DNA of 7,375 nucleotides. It comes from UBA11540 sp003445125 (GTDB lineage: Bacteria; Bacillota; Clostridia; Oscillospirales; Ruminococcaceae). Positions 1 to 5,939 of this stretch are shown one piece after another; within the stretch, counting starts at the first letter, position 1; every line of letters begins with the position of its first letter. The DNA lies in the NCBI GenBank assembly GCA_937899435.1, contig CALBQG010000012.1:1-7375 (forward strand). The letters are read 5' to 3'. The translations under genes were made by a program, and so were the position numbers. The notes under the pieces were generated by a model, which made no database searches, was not told the DNA's origin, and was given only the letters and a program-made list of their open reading frames with translations.

Positions 1-9
1 GTTTCTCTT

Positions 10-38
10 ATTATACCAGAAACGGGAGCATTTTTAAA
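10..38 (-). promoter_or_regulatory. Possible sigma-A-type promoter pointing left, out of the window
   Basis: On the minus strand a perfect -10 hexamer TATAAT (plus positions 10-15) is preceded by TGG (16-18), which makes an extended -10. A weak -35 TTTAAA (33-38) lies 17 nt further upstream. The same nine bases TGGTATAAT form the extended -10 of the groE promoter in this window. Transcription would start at about position 3 and run off the left edge, so the gene it serves cannot be seen. The -35 matches the consensus at only 4 of 6 positions, so this is a candidate rather than a firm call. Confidence 0.4.
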
Positions 39-54
39 GTTTTTTGACAAGCTG

Positions 55-88
55 ATGAAGCGCGGCGCCGAAAGGCGCCGCGCTTCAT
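55..88 (-). terminator. Strong hairpin at the end of the yqeY-kinase-HAD operon, probable terminator
   Basis: Two arms, 55-69 and 74-88, pair perfectly over 15 bp around a 4-nt loop (70-73). The inner 11 bp are almost all G and C. The hairpin includes the stop codon of the HAD gene (85-87). On the minus strand the bases after the stem are CAGCTTGTC, so the usual U-run is missing. It probably ends or stabilises the operon transcript, but without a U-tract it is not a textbook intrinsic terminator. Confidence 0.55.
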
Positions 89-915
89 TTCAGTTCGTCC
101 AGGTGCATCTGAATCGTGCGGCTTTCGGCAACGATTTTGTCAATCACCGCACAGACAATTTCCTCCAAATGGCTTCCTTCGGAGTAGTTCGCTTCGGCAG
201 TAAAATTCACGCGTCCCTGTCGGAGCATATCGTCGGCTTTGCGGCGGCTGTCGCCGCTGTAAACGGCAATGGAGTGTCCGCCGTTGACCTTCACGAGCTT
301 CATGCACGGCACATCGGTCAACCCGTCGCCGATGTAGATCATGTTGGCAAACGGCACGCGCCGCTGCTCGTCGGGGGTGTAGCCGTTGAGACTCTTGTGG
401 TCGGTTTTGTCCAGCACGCCCTTGTTGACACGGAACACAAACTGAGTTTTACTGGTGTAATTGACCGCCATCGCAGGCCAGAACGGGACATTTCGCTCGT
501 TATAGCAGAATTCCGCCGCATAAATTTCCTTGAATTCGTGGGCAATGCGGGTGCCTTCGATGATTTCCTTAAGCCCGGAGGAAATGATGTAATGCTCCAC
601 CTGTGTGCCGACCTTTGCACCGTAGGCGTTGATCCGACGAAACCAGGTGTCCACGCCGTCAAACAGCTCCACCGATTCTCCGCATTTTTTGAATTCGTTG
701 CGGGTGATCAGCAGCTTTCCCTCAGCTTCCCGCACCATACAAAGCATATAAGAAAGAATCGGGTCCATACTGTGTGTAGCAGTCAAACGGTTGCAGCGGT
801 TCCAGAATTCCTCCACCGAAAGCCCCACTTCCGGGATGAAGGCATATTCCTGCATATCCTTCGGTGAAAGCGTTTTGTCAAAGTCGTACATGATGGCGGT
901 GATGGGAAGAGACAT
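85..915 (-). CDS. HAD-superfamily hydrolase (probable phosphatase)
   Basis: This 276-residue protein has the haloacid dehalogenase fold motifs in order. Motif I is D11-F-D-K-T, where D11 is the expected nucleophile and D13 the acid/base. Motif II is I-S-S-G at 111-114. A motif III lysine is likely at K156 or K165. Motif IV is G-D-G-L-T-D at 196-201, whose aspartates would hold Mg2+. The stretch at about 18-108, between motifs I and II, is probably a C1-type cap that selects the substrate. The motif IV form resembles phosphoserine-phosphatase-like HADs, but the substrate cannot be read from sequence. No signal peptide or membrane segment is visible, so it should be cytoplasmic. The ATG at 913-915 has an AGGAG site (923-927) 7 nt upstream. 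It is the last gene of the operon, 13 nt after the lipid kinase gene. The HAD assignment is firm; the specific function is unknown. Confidence 0.9.
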   Translation of the reverse strand: MSLPITAIMYDFDKTLSPKDMQEYAFIPEVGLSVEEFWNRCNRLTATHSMDPILSYMLCMVREAEGKLLITRNEFKKCGESVELFDGVDTWFRRINAYGAKVGTQVEHYIISSGLKEIIEGTRIAHEFKEIYAAEFCYNERNVPFWPAMAVNYTSKTQFVFRVNKGVLDKTDHKSLNGYTPDEQRRVPFANMIYIGDGLTDVPCMKLVKVNGGHSIAVYSGDSRRKADDMLRQGRVNFTAEANYSEGSHLEEIVCAVIDKIVAESRTIQMHLDELK

Positions 916-928
916 GGAATTTCTCCTT

Positions 929-1879
929 TCAGACGCCGACCGGGAGATCTGCGGTTTTCATCGGCAAAATCACCTGTACGGCAGAAGGAACGATCCGAAT
1001 GACGGGATTGTGCATTTCGATGATCTCTCCGTCCACATTCACGGGAATATCGTTTTCTCCGAGAATCTGCAAGGTTTCGCACCGTTGCCAGGTGACGAAT
1101 TCCTTCATGGTCTCCAGATGCTCTCCGCGTCGGAAACTGCCCACCAGCTTGAGAAAGGTCAGACGGGTGACGGTTTTGATGCGGATGAAATCCATCTTCC
1201 CGTCGTCAAGCGAAGAAAGCGGCGATGCCTTGAATCCACCGCCGTAGAACTTTCCGTTGGCGGCAATGGCAAAGAGATAGTCATTGGAAGGATCACGGAT
1301 TTCCTTTCCGTCGGCAATCAGACGGAAGCGGTGTTTCATTTTGGAAATGAGACATTCCAGCACGGACAGCTTGTAGGCAAAATTTTTGAGAAGCGGAATA
1401 CGCTTGTACTTCTGCATTCCGGCGGCAACGGCGGCATCGTATCCGGCGGAGACGATGTTGATGCTGACGGCGCTCTTTTCTCCGTCACCGACCTCCATGA
1501 GATCCACCGTGTGGCATTCGCCGCCGATCATGGCGTTCAGATCGAGAAAATCGTCGGACCCCACTTCTTCAAACGCTTTGATAAAGTCGTTTCCGGAACC
1601 GATGGGAACCACGCCGACCGCGCAGTGCTTGTTGTCGGATTCGTACATTCCGTGAACAATTTCGGAAAGCGTTCCGTCTCCGCCGCAGGAGTAAATGCGG
1701 ACAAATTCGGTGTGTTCCTTCAGAAAATCGCGCACAATCTGCATGGCGTGTCCGGGATATTCCGTTTTCCGGATTTCAATGGGATCCTCAATCACCAAGG
1801 CACGGATTGCCTGCGTCAGCTCGTGTGAACGGTCACGCCCGCCGGCTTTGGGGTTGATGATGAAAAGGTGTTGACACAT
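929..1879 (-). CDS. Diacylglycerol kinase-family lipid kinase (YegS/BmrU/DgkB type)
   Basis: This 316-residue soluble protein belongs to the DAGK-catalytic family, which phosphorylates diacylglycerol or related lipids with ATP at the membrane surface. Visible motifs are N-P-K-A-G-G at 9-14, the nucleotide-binding G-G-D-G-T at 66-70, and P-I-G-S-G-N-D-F at 92-99. The second domain has the typical N-G-K-F-Y-G-G-G (208-215) followed by D-D-G-K-M-D (225-230), and a late D-G-E (283-285). In Staphylococcus aureus DgkB the matching Asp and Glu are catalytic. Length is normal for the family. The ATG at 1877-1879 has a GAGGA site (1889-1893) that overlaps the yqeY stop codon, with a gap of only 12 nt, so translation may be coupled. 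In Gram-positive bacteria DgkB recycles diacylglycerol from lipoteichoic acid synthesis; other family members act on other lipids or make phosphatidate-like products, so the exact substrate is inferred. It is the middle gene of a three-gene operon. Confidence 0.92.
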   Translation of the reverse strand: MCQHLFIINPKAGGRDRSHELTQAIRALVIEDPIEIRKTEYPGHAMQIVRDFLKEHTEFVRIYSCGGDGTLSEIVHGMYESDNKHCAVGVVPIGSGNDFIKAFEEVGSDDFLDLNAMIGGECHTVDLMEVGDGEKSAVSINIVSAGYDAAVAAGMQKYKRIPLLKNFAYKLSVLECLISKMKHRFRLIADGKEIRDPSNDYLFAIAANGKFYGGGFKASPLSSLDDGKMDFIRIKTVTRLTFLKLVGSFRRGEHLETMKEFVTWQRCETLQILGENDIPVNVDGEIIEMHNPVIRIVPSAVQVILPMKTADLPVGV

Positions 1880-1891
1880 AACGGAGATTCC

Positions 1892-2338
1892 TCATTCAAA
1901 AAGTTGCGCAACCATACGGCTGACCAGCGCGGAATCGCATTTGCCTTTCACGGCGGGCATGAGGTTTTTCATGATGATGCCTTTGTCCTTTGCCTGCGGC
2001 TGAGAAATGCCGAGGGAGTCAAGCACCTTCTGAATTTCGGCGCGGATTTCCTCTTCGCTCATCATTTTGGGAGCAAATTCGGACAGCACGGAAATGCGGT
2101 AACGGCACTCGTCGAGAATGTCGGTACGATCGGTGGGAGTTTTTTCGATGGTTTCCTGTGTCTGCTTGATTTCCTTGAGGATGACCTCGTTTTCCTCCTG
2201 CTCGGTGAGATCGGCGCGCTTGTCGATAAATTTTGCTTTAAGAGCGGAAAGCAACAGAGAAAGAACGTCTTTTCTTTGGTGATCTTTGTCTTTCATCGCC
2301 TGCATCATGGCTTGTCTGACGGTATCGATTTTACTCAT
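1892..2338 (-). CDS. yqeY: GatB/YqeY domain-containing protein
   Basis: This 148-residue protein matches the stand-alone YqeY family in length and layout. An N-terminal helical part carries the family-typical R-K-D-V-L-S-L-L-L-S-A-L-K run (22-34). A middle K-E-I-K-Q segment (55-59) follows, then V-L-S-E-F-A-P-K (84-91) and a C-terminal G-I-I-M-K-N-L-M-P-A-V-K-G (119-131). The C-terminal part is related to the tRNA-binding tail domain of GatB, a subunit of the Asp/Glu-tRNA amidotransferase. A link to tRNA or amidotransferase work is therefore often proposed, but the cellular role of YqeY is not settled. The ATG at 2336-2338 has a GGAGG site (2348-2352) 9 nt upstream, and a good promoter lies just beyond. 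It is the first gene of the minus-strand operon and stands back to back with groES. Confidence 0.93.
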   Translation of the reverse strand: MSKIDTVRQAMMQAMKDKDHQRKDVLSLLLSALKAKFIDKRADLTEQEENEVILKEIKQTQETIEKTPTDRTDILDECRYRISVLSEFAPKMMSEEEIRAEIQKVLDSLGISQPQAKDKGIIMKNLMPAVKGKCDSALVSRMVAQLFE

Positions 2339-2369
2339 GTTCTAAAGCCTCCGTAACAATAATACTACT

Positions 2370-2398
2370 ATTATAATCCAAAATTGCACGGGGTTCAA
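2370..2398 (-). promoter_or_regulatory. Promoter of the yqeY-lipid kinase-HAD operon
   Basis: On the minus strand there is a -35 of TTGAAC (plus 2393-2398), a 17-nt spacer and a perfect -10 TATAAT (plus 2370-2375). Transcription would begin at about 2363, some 25 nt before the yqeY start codon, with the GGAGG site in between. No CIRCE lies on this side, so the operon is probably not under direct HrcA control. Confidence 0.7.
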
Positions 2399-2428
2399 GA
2401 GGAATTTGCGAAAAGTGTCGAAAAAGGG

Positions 2429-2451
2429 AAGTTTGAACAGTTCGTAAACTT
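2429..2451. repeat. Imperfect palindrome between the divergent yqeY and groE promoters
   Basis: Outer arms AAGTTT (2429-2434) and AAACTT (2446-2451) flank inner arms GAAC (2435-2438) and GTTC (2440-2443). A single A (2439) sits at the centre and an unpaired GT (2444-2445) on the right. The element lies 23 bp upstream of the groE -35 and 31 bp upstream of the yqeY -35. It could be an operator for a dimeric regulator, but it does not match CIRCE or the CtsR heptad repeat, and chance is possible in AT-rich DNA. Confidence 0.35.
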
Positions 2452-2473
2452 TGAAAAAATTTTGAAAAACCCC

Positions 2474-2501
2474 TTGATTTTTCGGAAAAAATTGGTATAA
2501 T
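2474..2501 (+). promoter_or_regulatory. groESL promoter
   Basis: The -35 TTGATT (2474-2479), a 16-nt spacer and a perfect TATAAT (2496-2501) form a sigma-A-like promoter. TGG just before the hexamer adds an extended -10. Transcription should start at about 2507-2509, immediately before the CIRCE element. An operator at the start point is the usual arrangement for repression by HrcA. The upstream DNA is AT-rich with repeated A-tracts, which may help polymerase binding. Confidence 0.8.
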
Positions 2502-2509
2502 AATAATCG

Positions 2510-2536
2510 TTAGCACTCAAAAGAAAAGAGTGCTAA
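2510..2536 (+). promoter_or_regulatory. CIRCE operator (HrcA binding site)
   Basis: The sequence is a perfect match to the CIRCE consensus: TTAGCACTC (2510-2518), a 9-nt spacer (2519-2527), then GAGTGCTAA (2528-2536). CIRCE is the binding site of the heat-shock repressor HrcA, which is itself kept active by GroEL, so the circuit feeds back on chaperonin supply. The element falls in the 5' leader, 18 nt before the groES ribosome binding site (AGGAGG, 2554-2559). No hrcA gene is in the window. Confidence 0.97.
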
Positions 2537-2566
2537 AACAAGAATAAAATAGCAGGAGGCTTATAT

Positions 2567-2851
2567 ATGACGATTAAACCTTTGACTGACCGTGTGGTTG
2601 TCAAAATGGTCGAAGTGGAGGAAACCACAAAGAGCGGCATCATTCTGACGGGAGCTGCCAAGGAAAAACCGCAGGTAGCGGAGATCGTGGCAGTCGGACC
2701 GGGCGGCGTCGTGGACGGAAACGAAGTAAAAATGTACGTCAAAGTCGGCGACAAGGTGCTGATGAGCAAATATGCAGGCACCGAAGTCAAACTGGACGGT
2801 GAGGAATACACTATCATCCGTCAAGGCGACATCCTTGCCATTGTGGAATAA
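2567..2851 (+). CDS. groES: Co-chaperonin GroES (Hsp10)
   Basis: This 94-residue cytoplasmic protein is full length for GroES. Seven copies form the lid that closes the GroEL chamber during ATP-driven folding. The N-terminal signature I-K-P-L-T-D-R-V-V-V-K is at residues 3-13. The mobile loop follows at about 17-34 and contains T-K-S-G-I-I-L-T-G (21-29), the hydrophobic part that docks on the GroEL apical domain. The roof region V-G-P-G-G (43-47) and the C-terminal R-Q-G-D-I-L-A-I-V (85-93) are also typical. The ATG has AGGAGG (2554-2559) 7 nt upstream. The gene lies behind the CIRCE-controlled promoter and 19 nt before groEL, forming a two-gene heat-shock operon. Confidence 0.98.
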   Translation: MTIKPLTDRVVVKMVEVEETTKSGIILTGAAKEKPQVAEIVAVGPGGVVDGNEVKMYVKVGDKVLMSKYAGTEVKLDGEEYTIIRQGDILAIVE

Positions 2852-2870
2852 TTTTAGGAGGTAGAGCATT

Positions 2871-4505
2871 ATGGCTAAACAGATTGTTTACGGGGAAGAA
2901 GCCCGCAAAGCATTGCAGTCGGGCATCGATCAATTGGCGGATACCGTCAAGATTACGTTGGGACCGAAAGGCCGCAATGTCGTGATTGATAAAAAATTCG
3001 GCGCACCGTTGATTACCAACGACGGCGTGACCATTGCCAAAGAAATCGAACTGGATGATGCGTTTGAGAATATGGGCGCACAGCTGGTGAAAGAGGTTGC
3101 CACCAAGACGAACGACGCCGCAGGCGACGGTACGACAACGGCGACGCTGCTGGCACAGGCACTGGTTCGTGAAGGCATGAAGAACATCGCTGCGGGTGCA
3201 AACCCGATGGTCGTCAAGAAGGGAATCCAGAAAGCGGTGGACACCGCAGTGGAGACTGTCATCAAGAATTCTCAGAAGATTTCCGGTTCGGCGGATATCG
3301 CACGTGTCGCAACGGTTTCCGCAGGCGACGAGACAATCGGCAAACTGATTGCCGAGGCGATGGAAAAAGTGACGGCAGACGGCGTGATCACGCTGGAAGA
3401 GTCCAAGACTGCCGAGACCTATTCCGAGGTCGTCGAGGGTATGCAGTTTGACCGTGGCTATATTTCTCCTTACATGGTCACCGATACCGATAAAATGGAA
3501 GCTGTTATTGATGACGCATATATCCTGATCACCGATAAGAAGATTTCTTCGATTCAGGAAATTCTGCCGCTGCTGGAGCAGATTGTCCAGTCCGGCAAGA
3601 AACTGGTCATCATCGCCGAGGATGTCGAGGGCGAAGCCATTGCCACCCTGCTTGTCAATAAGCTGCGCGGCACGTTCACCTGTGTTGCCGTCAAGGCTCC
3701 GGGCTTCGGCGACAGAAGAAAAGAAATGCTGCAGGATATCGCCATTCTCACCGGCGGTGAAGTCATCAGCTCCGACCTCGGTCTGGAACTGAAGGACACC
3801 ACCGTGGCTCAGCTCGGCCGTGCAAGACAGGTTCGCGTGCAGAAGGAGAACACCATCATCGTGGACGGTGCCGGCGATAAGCAGGCAATCAAGGATCGTG
3901 TCGGACAGATTCGTGCTCAGATTTCCACCACGACGTCGGATTTCGACCGCGAGAAACTTCAGGAGCGCTTGGCAAAACTCTCCGGCGGTGTTGCCGTGAT
4001 TAAAGTCGGTGCGGCTACCGAAGTTGAGATGAAAGAAAAGAAACTGCGCATTGAGGATGCACTGTCCGCAACGAAAGCCGCTGTGGAAGAGGGTATCGTC
4101 GCCGGCGGCGGAACTGCGCTCATCAATGCCATTCCGGCAGTCGAAGCGTTGGTCAATTCGCTGGAAGGCGATGAAAAGACTGGTGCGAAGATCGTGCTGA
4201 AGGCACTGGAAGAGCCGGTTCGTCAGATCGCGGCAAACGCAGGACTGGAAGGCTCTGTCATCATTGAGAAAATCCGCACGAGCGGCAAGGTTGGCTATGG
4301 CTTTGATGCGTATAACGAGATCTATGTCGATATGATCACGGCGGGTATTGTCGATCCGACAAAGGTCACCCGTTCGGCGCTGCAAAATGCGGCTTCCGTG
4401 TCCGCCATGGTGCTGACCACCGAATCGCTGATTGCCGATAAGAAAGAAGAAAATGCTCCCGCTGCTCCGGCAATGCCTGCCGGCGGTATGGGCGGTATGT
4501 ATTGA
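2871..4505 (+). CDS. groEL: Chaperonin GroEL (Hsp60)
   Basis: This 544-residue protein is the full-length 60 kDa chaperonin, which forms a double seven-member ring and folds client proteins with ATP and GroES. Key nucleotide-site residues are present: D51 in T-N-D-G-V-T (49-54), the G-D-G-T-T-T motif (85-90), and the catalytic aspartate D396 in I-E-D-A-L (394-398), equivalent to E. coli D398. The cpn60 signature A-A-V-E-E-G-I-V-A-G-G-G is at 403-414. The apical domain spans roughly 190-375. The tail ends in the usual Gly-Met-rich stretch (P-A-G-G-M-G-G-M-Y, 536-544). The ATG has AGGAGG (2856-2861) 9 nt upstream. It is co-transcribed with groES under CIRCE/HrcA control and is followed by a strong terminator. 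No inserted or missing segments are seen. Confidence 0.99.
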   Translation: MAKQIVYGEEARKALQSGIDQLADTVKITLGPKGRNVVIDKKFGAPLITNDGVTIAKEIELDDAFENMGAQLVKEVATKTNDAAGDGTTTATLLAQALVREGMKNIAAGANPMVVKKGIQKAVDTAVETVIKNSQKISGSADIARVATVSAGDETIGKLIAEAMEKVTADGVITLEESKTAETYSEVVEGMQFDRGYISPYMVTDTDKMEAVIDDAYILITDKKISSIQEILPLLEQIVQSGKKLVIIAEDVEGEAIATLLVNKLRGTFTCVAVKAPGFGDRRKEMLQDIAILTGGEVISSDLGLELKDTTVAQLGRARQVRVQKENTIIVDGAGDKQAIKDRVGQIRAQISTTTSDFDREKLQERLAKLSGGVAVIKVGAATEVEMKEKKLRIEDALSATKAAVEEGIVAGGGTALINAIPAVEALVNSLEGDEKTGAKIVLKALEEPVRQIAANAGLEGSVIIEKIRTSGKVGYGFDAYNEIYVDMITAGIVDPTKVTRSALQNAASVSAMVLTTESLIADKKEENAPAAPAMPAGGMGGMY

Positions 4506-4528
4506 TTTAACCGTACAAAATACCGACT

Positions 4529-4567
4529 CGCCCGCGCTTTGTATAAAGCGCGGGCGCGTTTTTTTTT
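4529..4567 (+). terminator. Intrinsic terminator of groESL
   Basis: A perfect 12-bp GC-rich stem (4529-4540 with 4545-4556) closes a 4-nt loop GTAT. It is followed by CG and then nine T residues (4559-4567). It begins 23 nt after the groEL stop codon, a standard rho-independent terminator layout. Confidence 0.93.
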
Positions 4568-4572
4568 CAAAT

Positions 4573-4598
4573 AAAATCCACCGCGAGCGGGGGATTTT
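4573..4598. terminator. Second hairpin in the convergent groEL / oxidoreductase gap, possibly bidirectional
   Basis: Arms AAAATCC (4573-4579) and GGATTTT (4592-4598) pair. A one-base mismatch (4580/4591) follows, then CCG (4581-4583) with CGG (4588-4590) around the loop CGAG. On the plus strand it runs into a T-rich stretch (4595-4605), giving a back-up terminator for groEL. On the minus strand it starts 5 nt after the oxidoreductase stop codon and is followed by ATTTG, a weaker U-run. It is the only hairpin seen that could end the oxidoreductase transcript. Confidence 0.6.
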
Positions 4599-4603
4599 TT
4601 CTT

Positions 4604-5833
4604 TTATTCTTCGCCTTCGATGCGAACGGCTTCGTCTTTGTTGACGTTTGCCCGAAGCACGTGCTCACGGTCGTAGTGCAGAATCACTCCGTCGGCAGCC
4701 AACGCGTTCTGCAGCGGCGCGATCGGAAGCTCTTTCGCGGTTTTTCCGCTTTCGGCAATCATGGCGGCGGCAATGCCCGCGGCGTGTCCGGTGGCGGCTG
4801 CTACGGGAATTACGCGGGTGACTTCCCATGTGTCGCCTTCGGAAGAAATGTTGCGCCCCGCGGCAAAAAGATTGTCAATCTGTTCGGTGTACAGCGCGCG
4901 GTACGGAATCTCGTATACGTCCTCCCGCTTGCGCCAGTCGCCGGCACATCCGACCGAATCCTCCTGATGACGGAACAGATCGCCGTGCGTCATGGTGTAG
5001 GCGCCGATCAGTCGTCTCGTGGTGCGGAACTGCGCCATCGACGGGAAGGAAGCAAGCACTTCGCCGTTTTTGCCGTGCTTGATGCGCTCAAATCCCAACG
5101 CGTGCGAAGCCTTGAGAAATTCAGTGACCTCCGTGACGTCGGTGCCACGGTATTTTCTTGCCCCCTCCGGCAGTCCGCCGCCCGTGTTGGAACCAACGGT
5201 CATGATTTTGAGCTTCTCGTCCTTTTTGTCGTCCACATAATAAGACCAATAGGCAAGAAAGTTATCTTGTTCGCCGAAATCGGCACCGAAACGGGCAAAG
5301 ACGTCTCCGTCGCCCGAAGCGTCCACTACGGCTTTGCAGCCGTATGCCTGCCGCCCGGATTTGTTTTCGACGATCACGGCGTCAATGCGTTTTTCGCTCT
5401 TTGCCACATTGACCAATACGGTGTCGTAGAGCAGCGCGACCCCTGCCTCCTCCAGAAGCTCCTCCAAGCGGAAGGCAAATTCTCCCGCATTGAATACGGT
5501 CTCGTACCGCTTGTCCGTGTCCGCGTGCATCGGACGGCTGTGCCATGCAGGATCAAGCGTGCCTTTGCCATAGCGGATGGATTCCCAAAGCAGCTCTTCG
5601 GAAATGCCGCCGATCACTTTGTTGCCGAGCCCGTCGCAAAGAGGAAGGTAAATGATGATGTGTCCCGCCGTGGCAAGCCCGCCCAAAACGGTTTGCTTTT
5701 CAATCAACAGCACACGGCTTCCGTGCCGCGCTGCTGCCAAAGCCGCCGCCACACCGGCGACACCGCCCCCGACGACCACAGTGTCGTAAGTATCTATCAA
5801 AGGAGTTTCTATCTGTTCGGTAATTCTGTTCAC
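4604..5833 (-). CDS. FAD-dependent oxidoreductase
   Basis: Read from the GTG at 5831-5833 this is a 409-residue flavoprotein with a Rossmann FAD-binding N-terminus. V-V-V-G-G-G-V-A-G (19-27) holds the dinucleotide motif, and E45 in L-I-E-K should bind the adenosine ribose. L-G-G-L-A-T-A-G follows at 50-57. V-V-D-A-S-G-D-G-D (169-177) and N-L-F-A-A-G-R-N-I-S (321-330) are typical of the FAD_oxidored group, as is the late A-T-G-H-A-A-G-I-A-A-A (347-357) that closes the FAD site. R-T-T-R-R-L-I-G (270-277) is also family-like. No signal peptide or membrane helix is seen. The GTG at 5833 is preferred because GAGGTGA (5839-5845) sits at good distance. An in-frame GTG at 5863, with GGGAGG only 4 nt upstream, would add 10 residues. 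The substrate and electron partner are not evident. It stands alone on its strand, divergent from a solute-binding protein. Confidence 0.88.
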   Translation of the reverse strand: MNRITEQIETPLIDTYDTVVVGGGVAGVAAALAAARHGSRVLLIEKQTVLGGLATAGHIIIYLPLCDGLGNKVIGGISEELLWESIRYGKGTLDPAWHSRPMHADTDKRYETVFNAGEFAFRLEELLEEAGVALLYDTVLVNVAKSEKRIDAVIVENKSGRQAYGCKAVVDASGDGDVFARFGADFGEQDNFLAYWSYYVDDKKDEKLKIMTVGSNTGGGLPEGARKYRGTDVTEVTEFLKASHALGFERIKHGKNGEVLASFPSMAQFRTTRRLIGAYTMTHGDLFRHQEDSVGCAGDWRKREDVYEIPYRALYTEQIDNLFAAGRNISSEGDTWEVTRVIPVAAATGHAAGIAAAMIAESGKTAKELPIAPLQNALAADGVILHYDREHVLRANVNKDEAVRIEGEE

Positions 5834-5838
5834 TGTTC

Positions 5839-5845
5839 TCACCTC
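5839..5845 (-). promoter_or_regulatory. Ribosome binding site favouring the GTG start at 5833
   Basis: On the minus strand GAGGTGA matches seven consecutive bases of the ideal Shine-Dalgarno sequence and ends 5 nt before GTG. The rival site GGGAGG (5868-5873) lies only 4 nt before the upstream GTG at 5863. The shorter protein is therefore preferred, though not proven. Confidence 0.55.
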
Positions 5846-5924
5846 ATAGGAAAAGTTTACCACAGAACCTCCCGAAAATCAAGCAATTCGCATAAAAACA
5901 GCAAAATTCCGCCATACTCTTTTC

Positions 5925-5931
5925 AAAGGAG
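5925..5931 (+). promoter_or_regulatory. Ribosome binding site favouring the TTG start of the lipoprotein gene
   Basis: AAAGGAG (5925-5931), continuing into TGATC, is a near-complete Shine-Dalgarno sequence 8 nt before TTG at 5940. The in-frame GTG at 5931 overlaps this site and so is unlikely to be the start. The TTG start gives M-K-R-W, a typical signal-peptide beginning. Confidence 0.7.
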
Positions 5932-5939
5932 TGATCTTT

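Noticed and set aside
44..49. TTGACA on the plus strand as a -35 element
   Set aside because: No -10-like hexamer lies 16-18 nt downstream; that position falls inside the GC-rich hairpin, and no plus-strand gene follows.
791..1828. A 345-codon plus-strand open frame across the lipid kinase and HAD genes
   Set aside because: The minus-strand genes here carry clear family motifs. The plus-strand product shows none and bridges two real genes, as a shadow frame would.
2450..2467. TTTGAAA direct repeats as a CtsR operator
   Set aside because: CtsR sites need GGTCAAA-type heptads with a 10-bp period. Here the period is 11 and the GAC core is GAA, so the match fails.
2814..4385. A 523-codon open frame antisense to groEL
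   Set aside because: It lies fully across groEL, which is conserved from end to end. Its translation is rich in Cys, His, Arg and Asn without recognisable domains, and it has no ribosome binding site. Long antisense frames are a common by-product of codon bias in chaperonin genes.
5888..5918. TTCGCA ... CATACT as a promoter for the lipoprotein gene
   Set aside because: The spacer would be 19 nt and both hexamers match the consensus at only four positions, so I could not support it as a feature.
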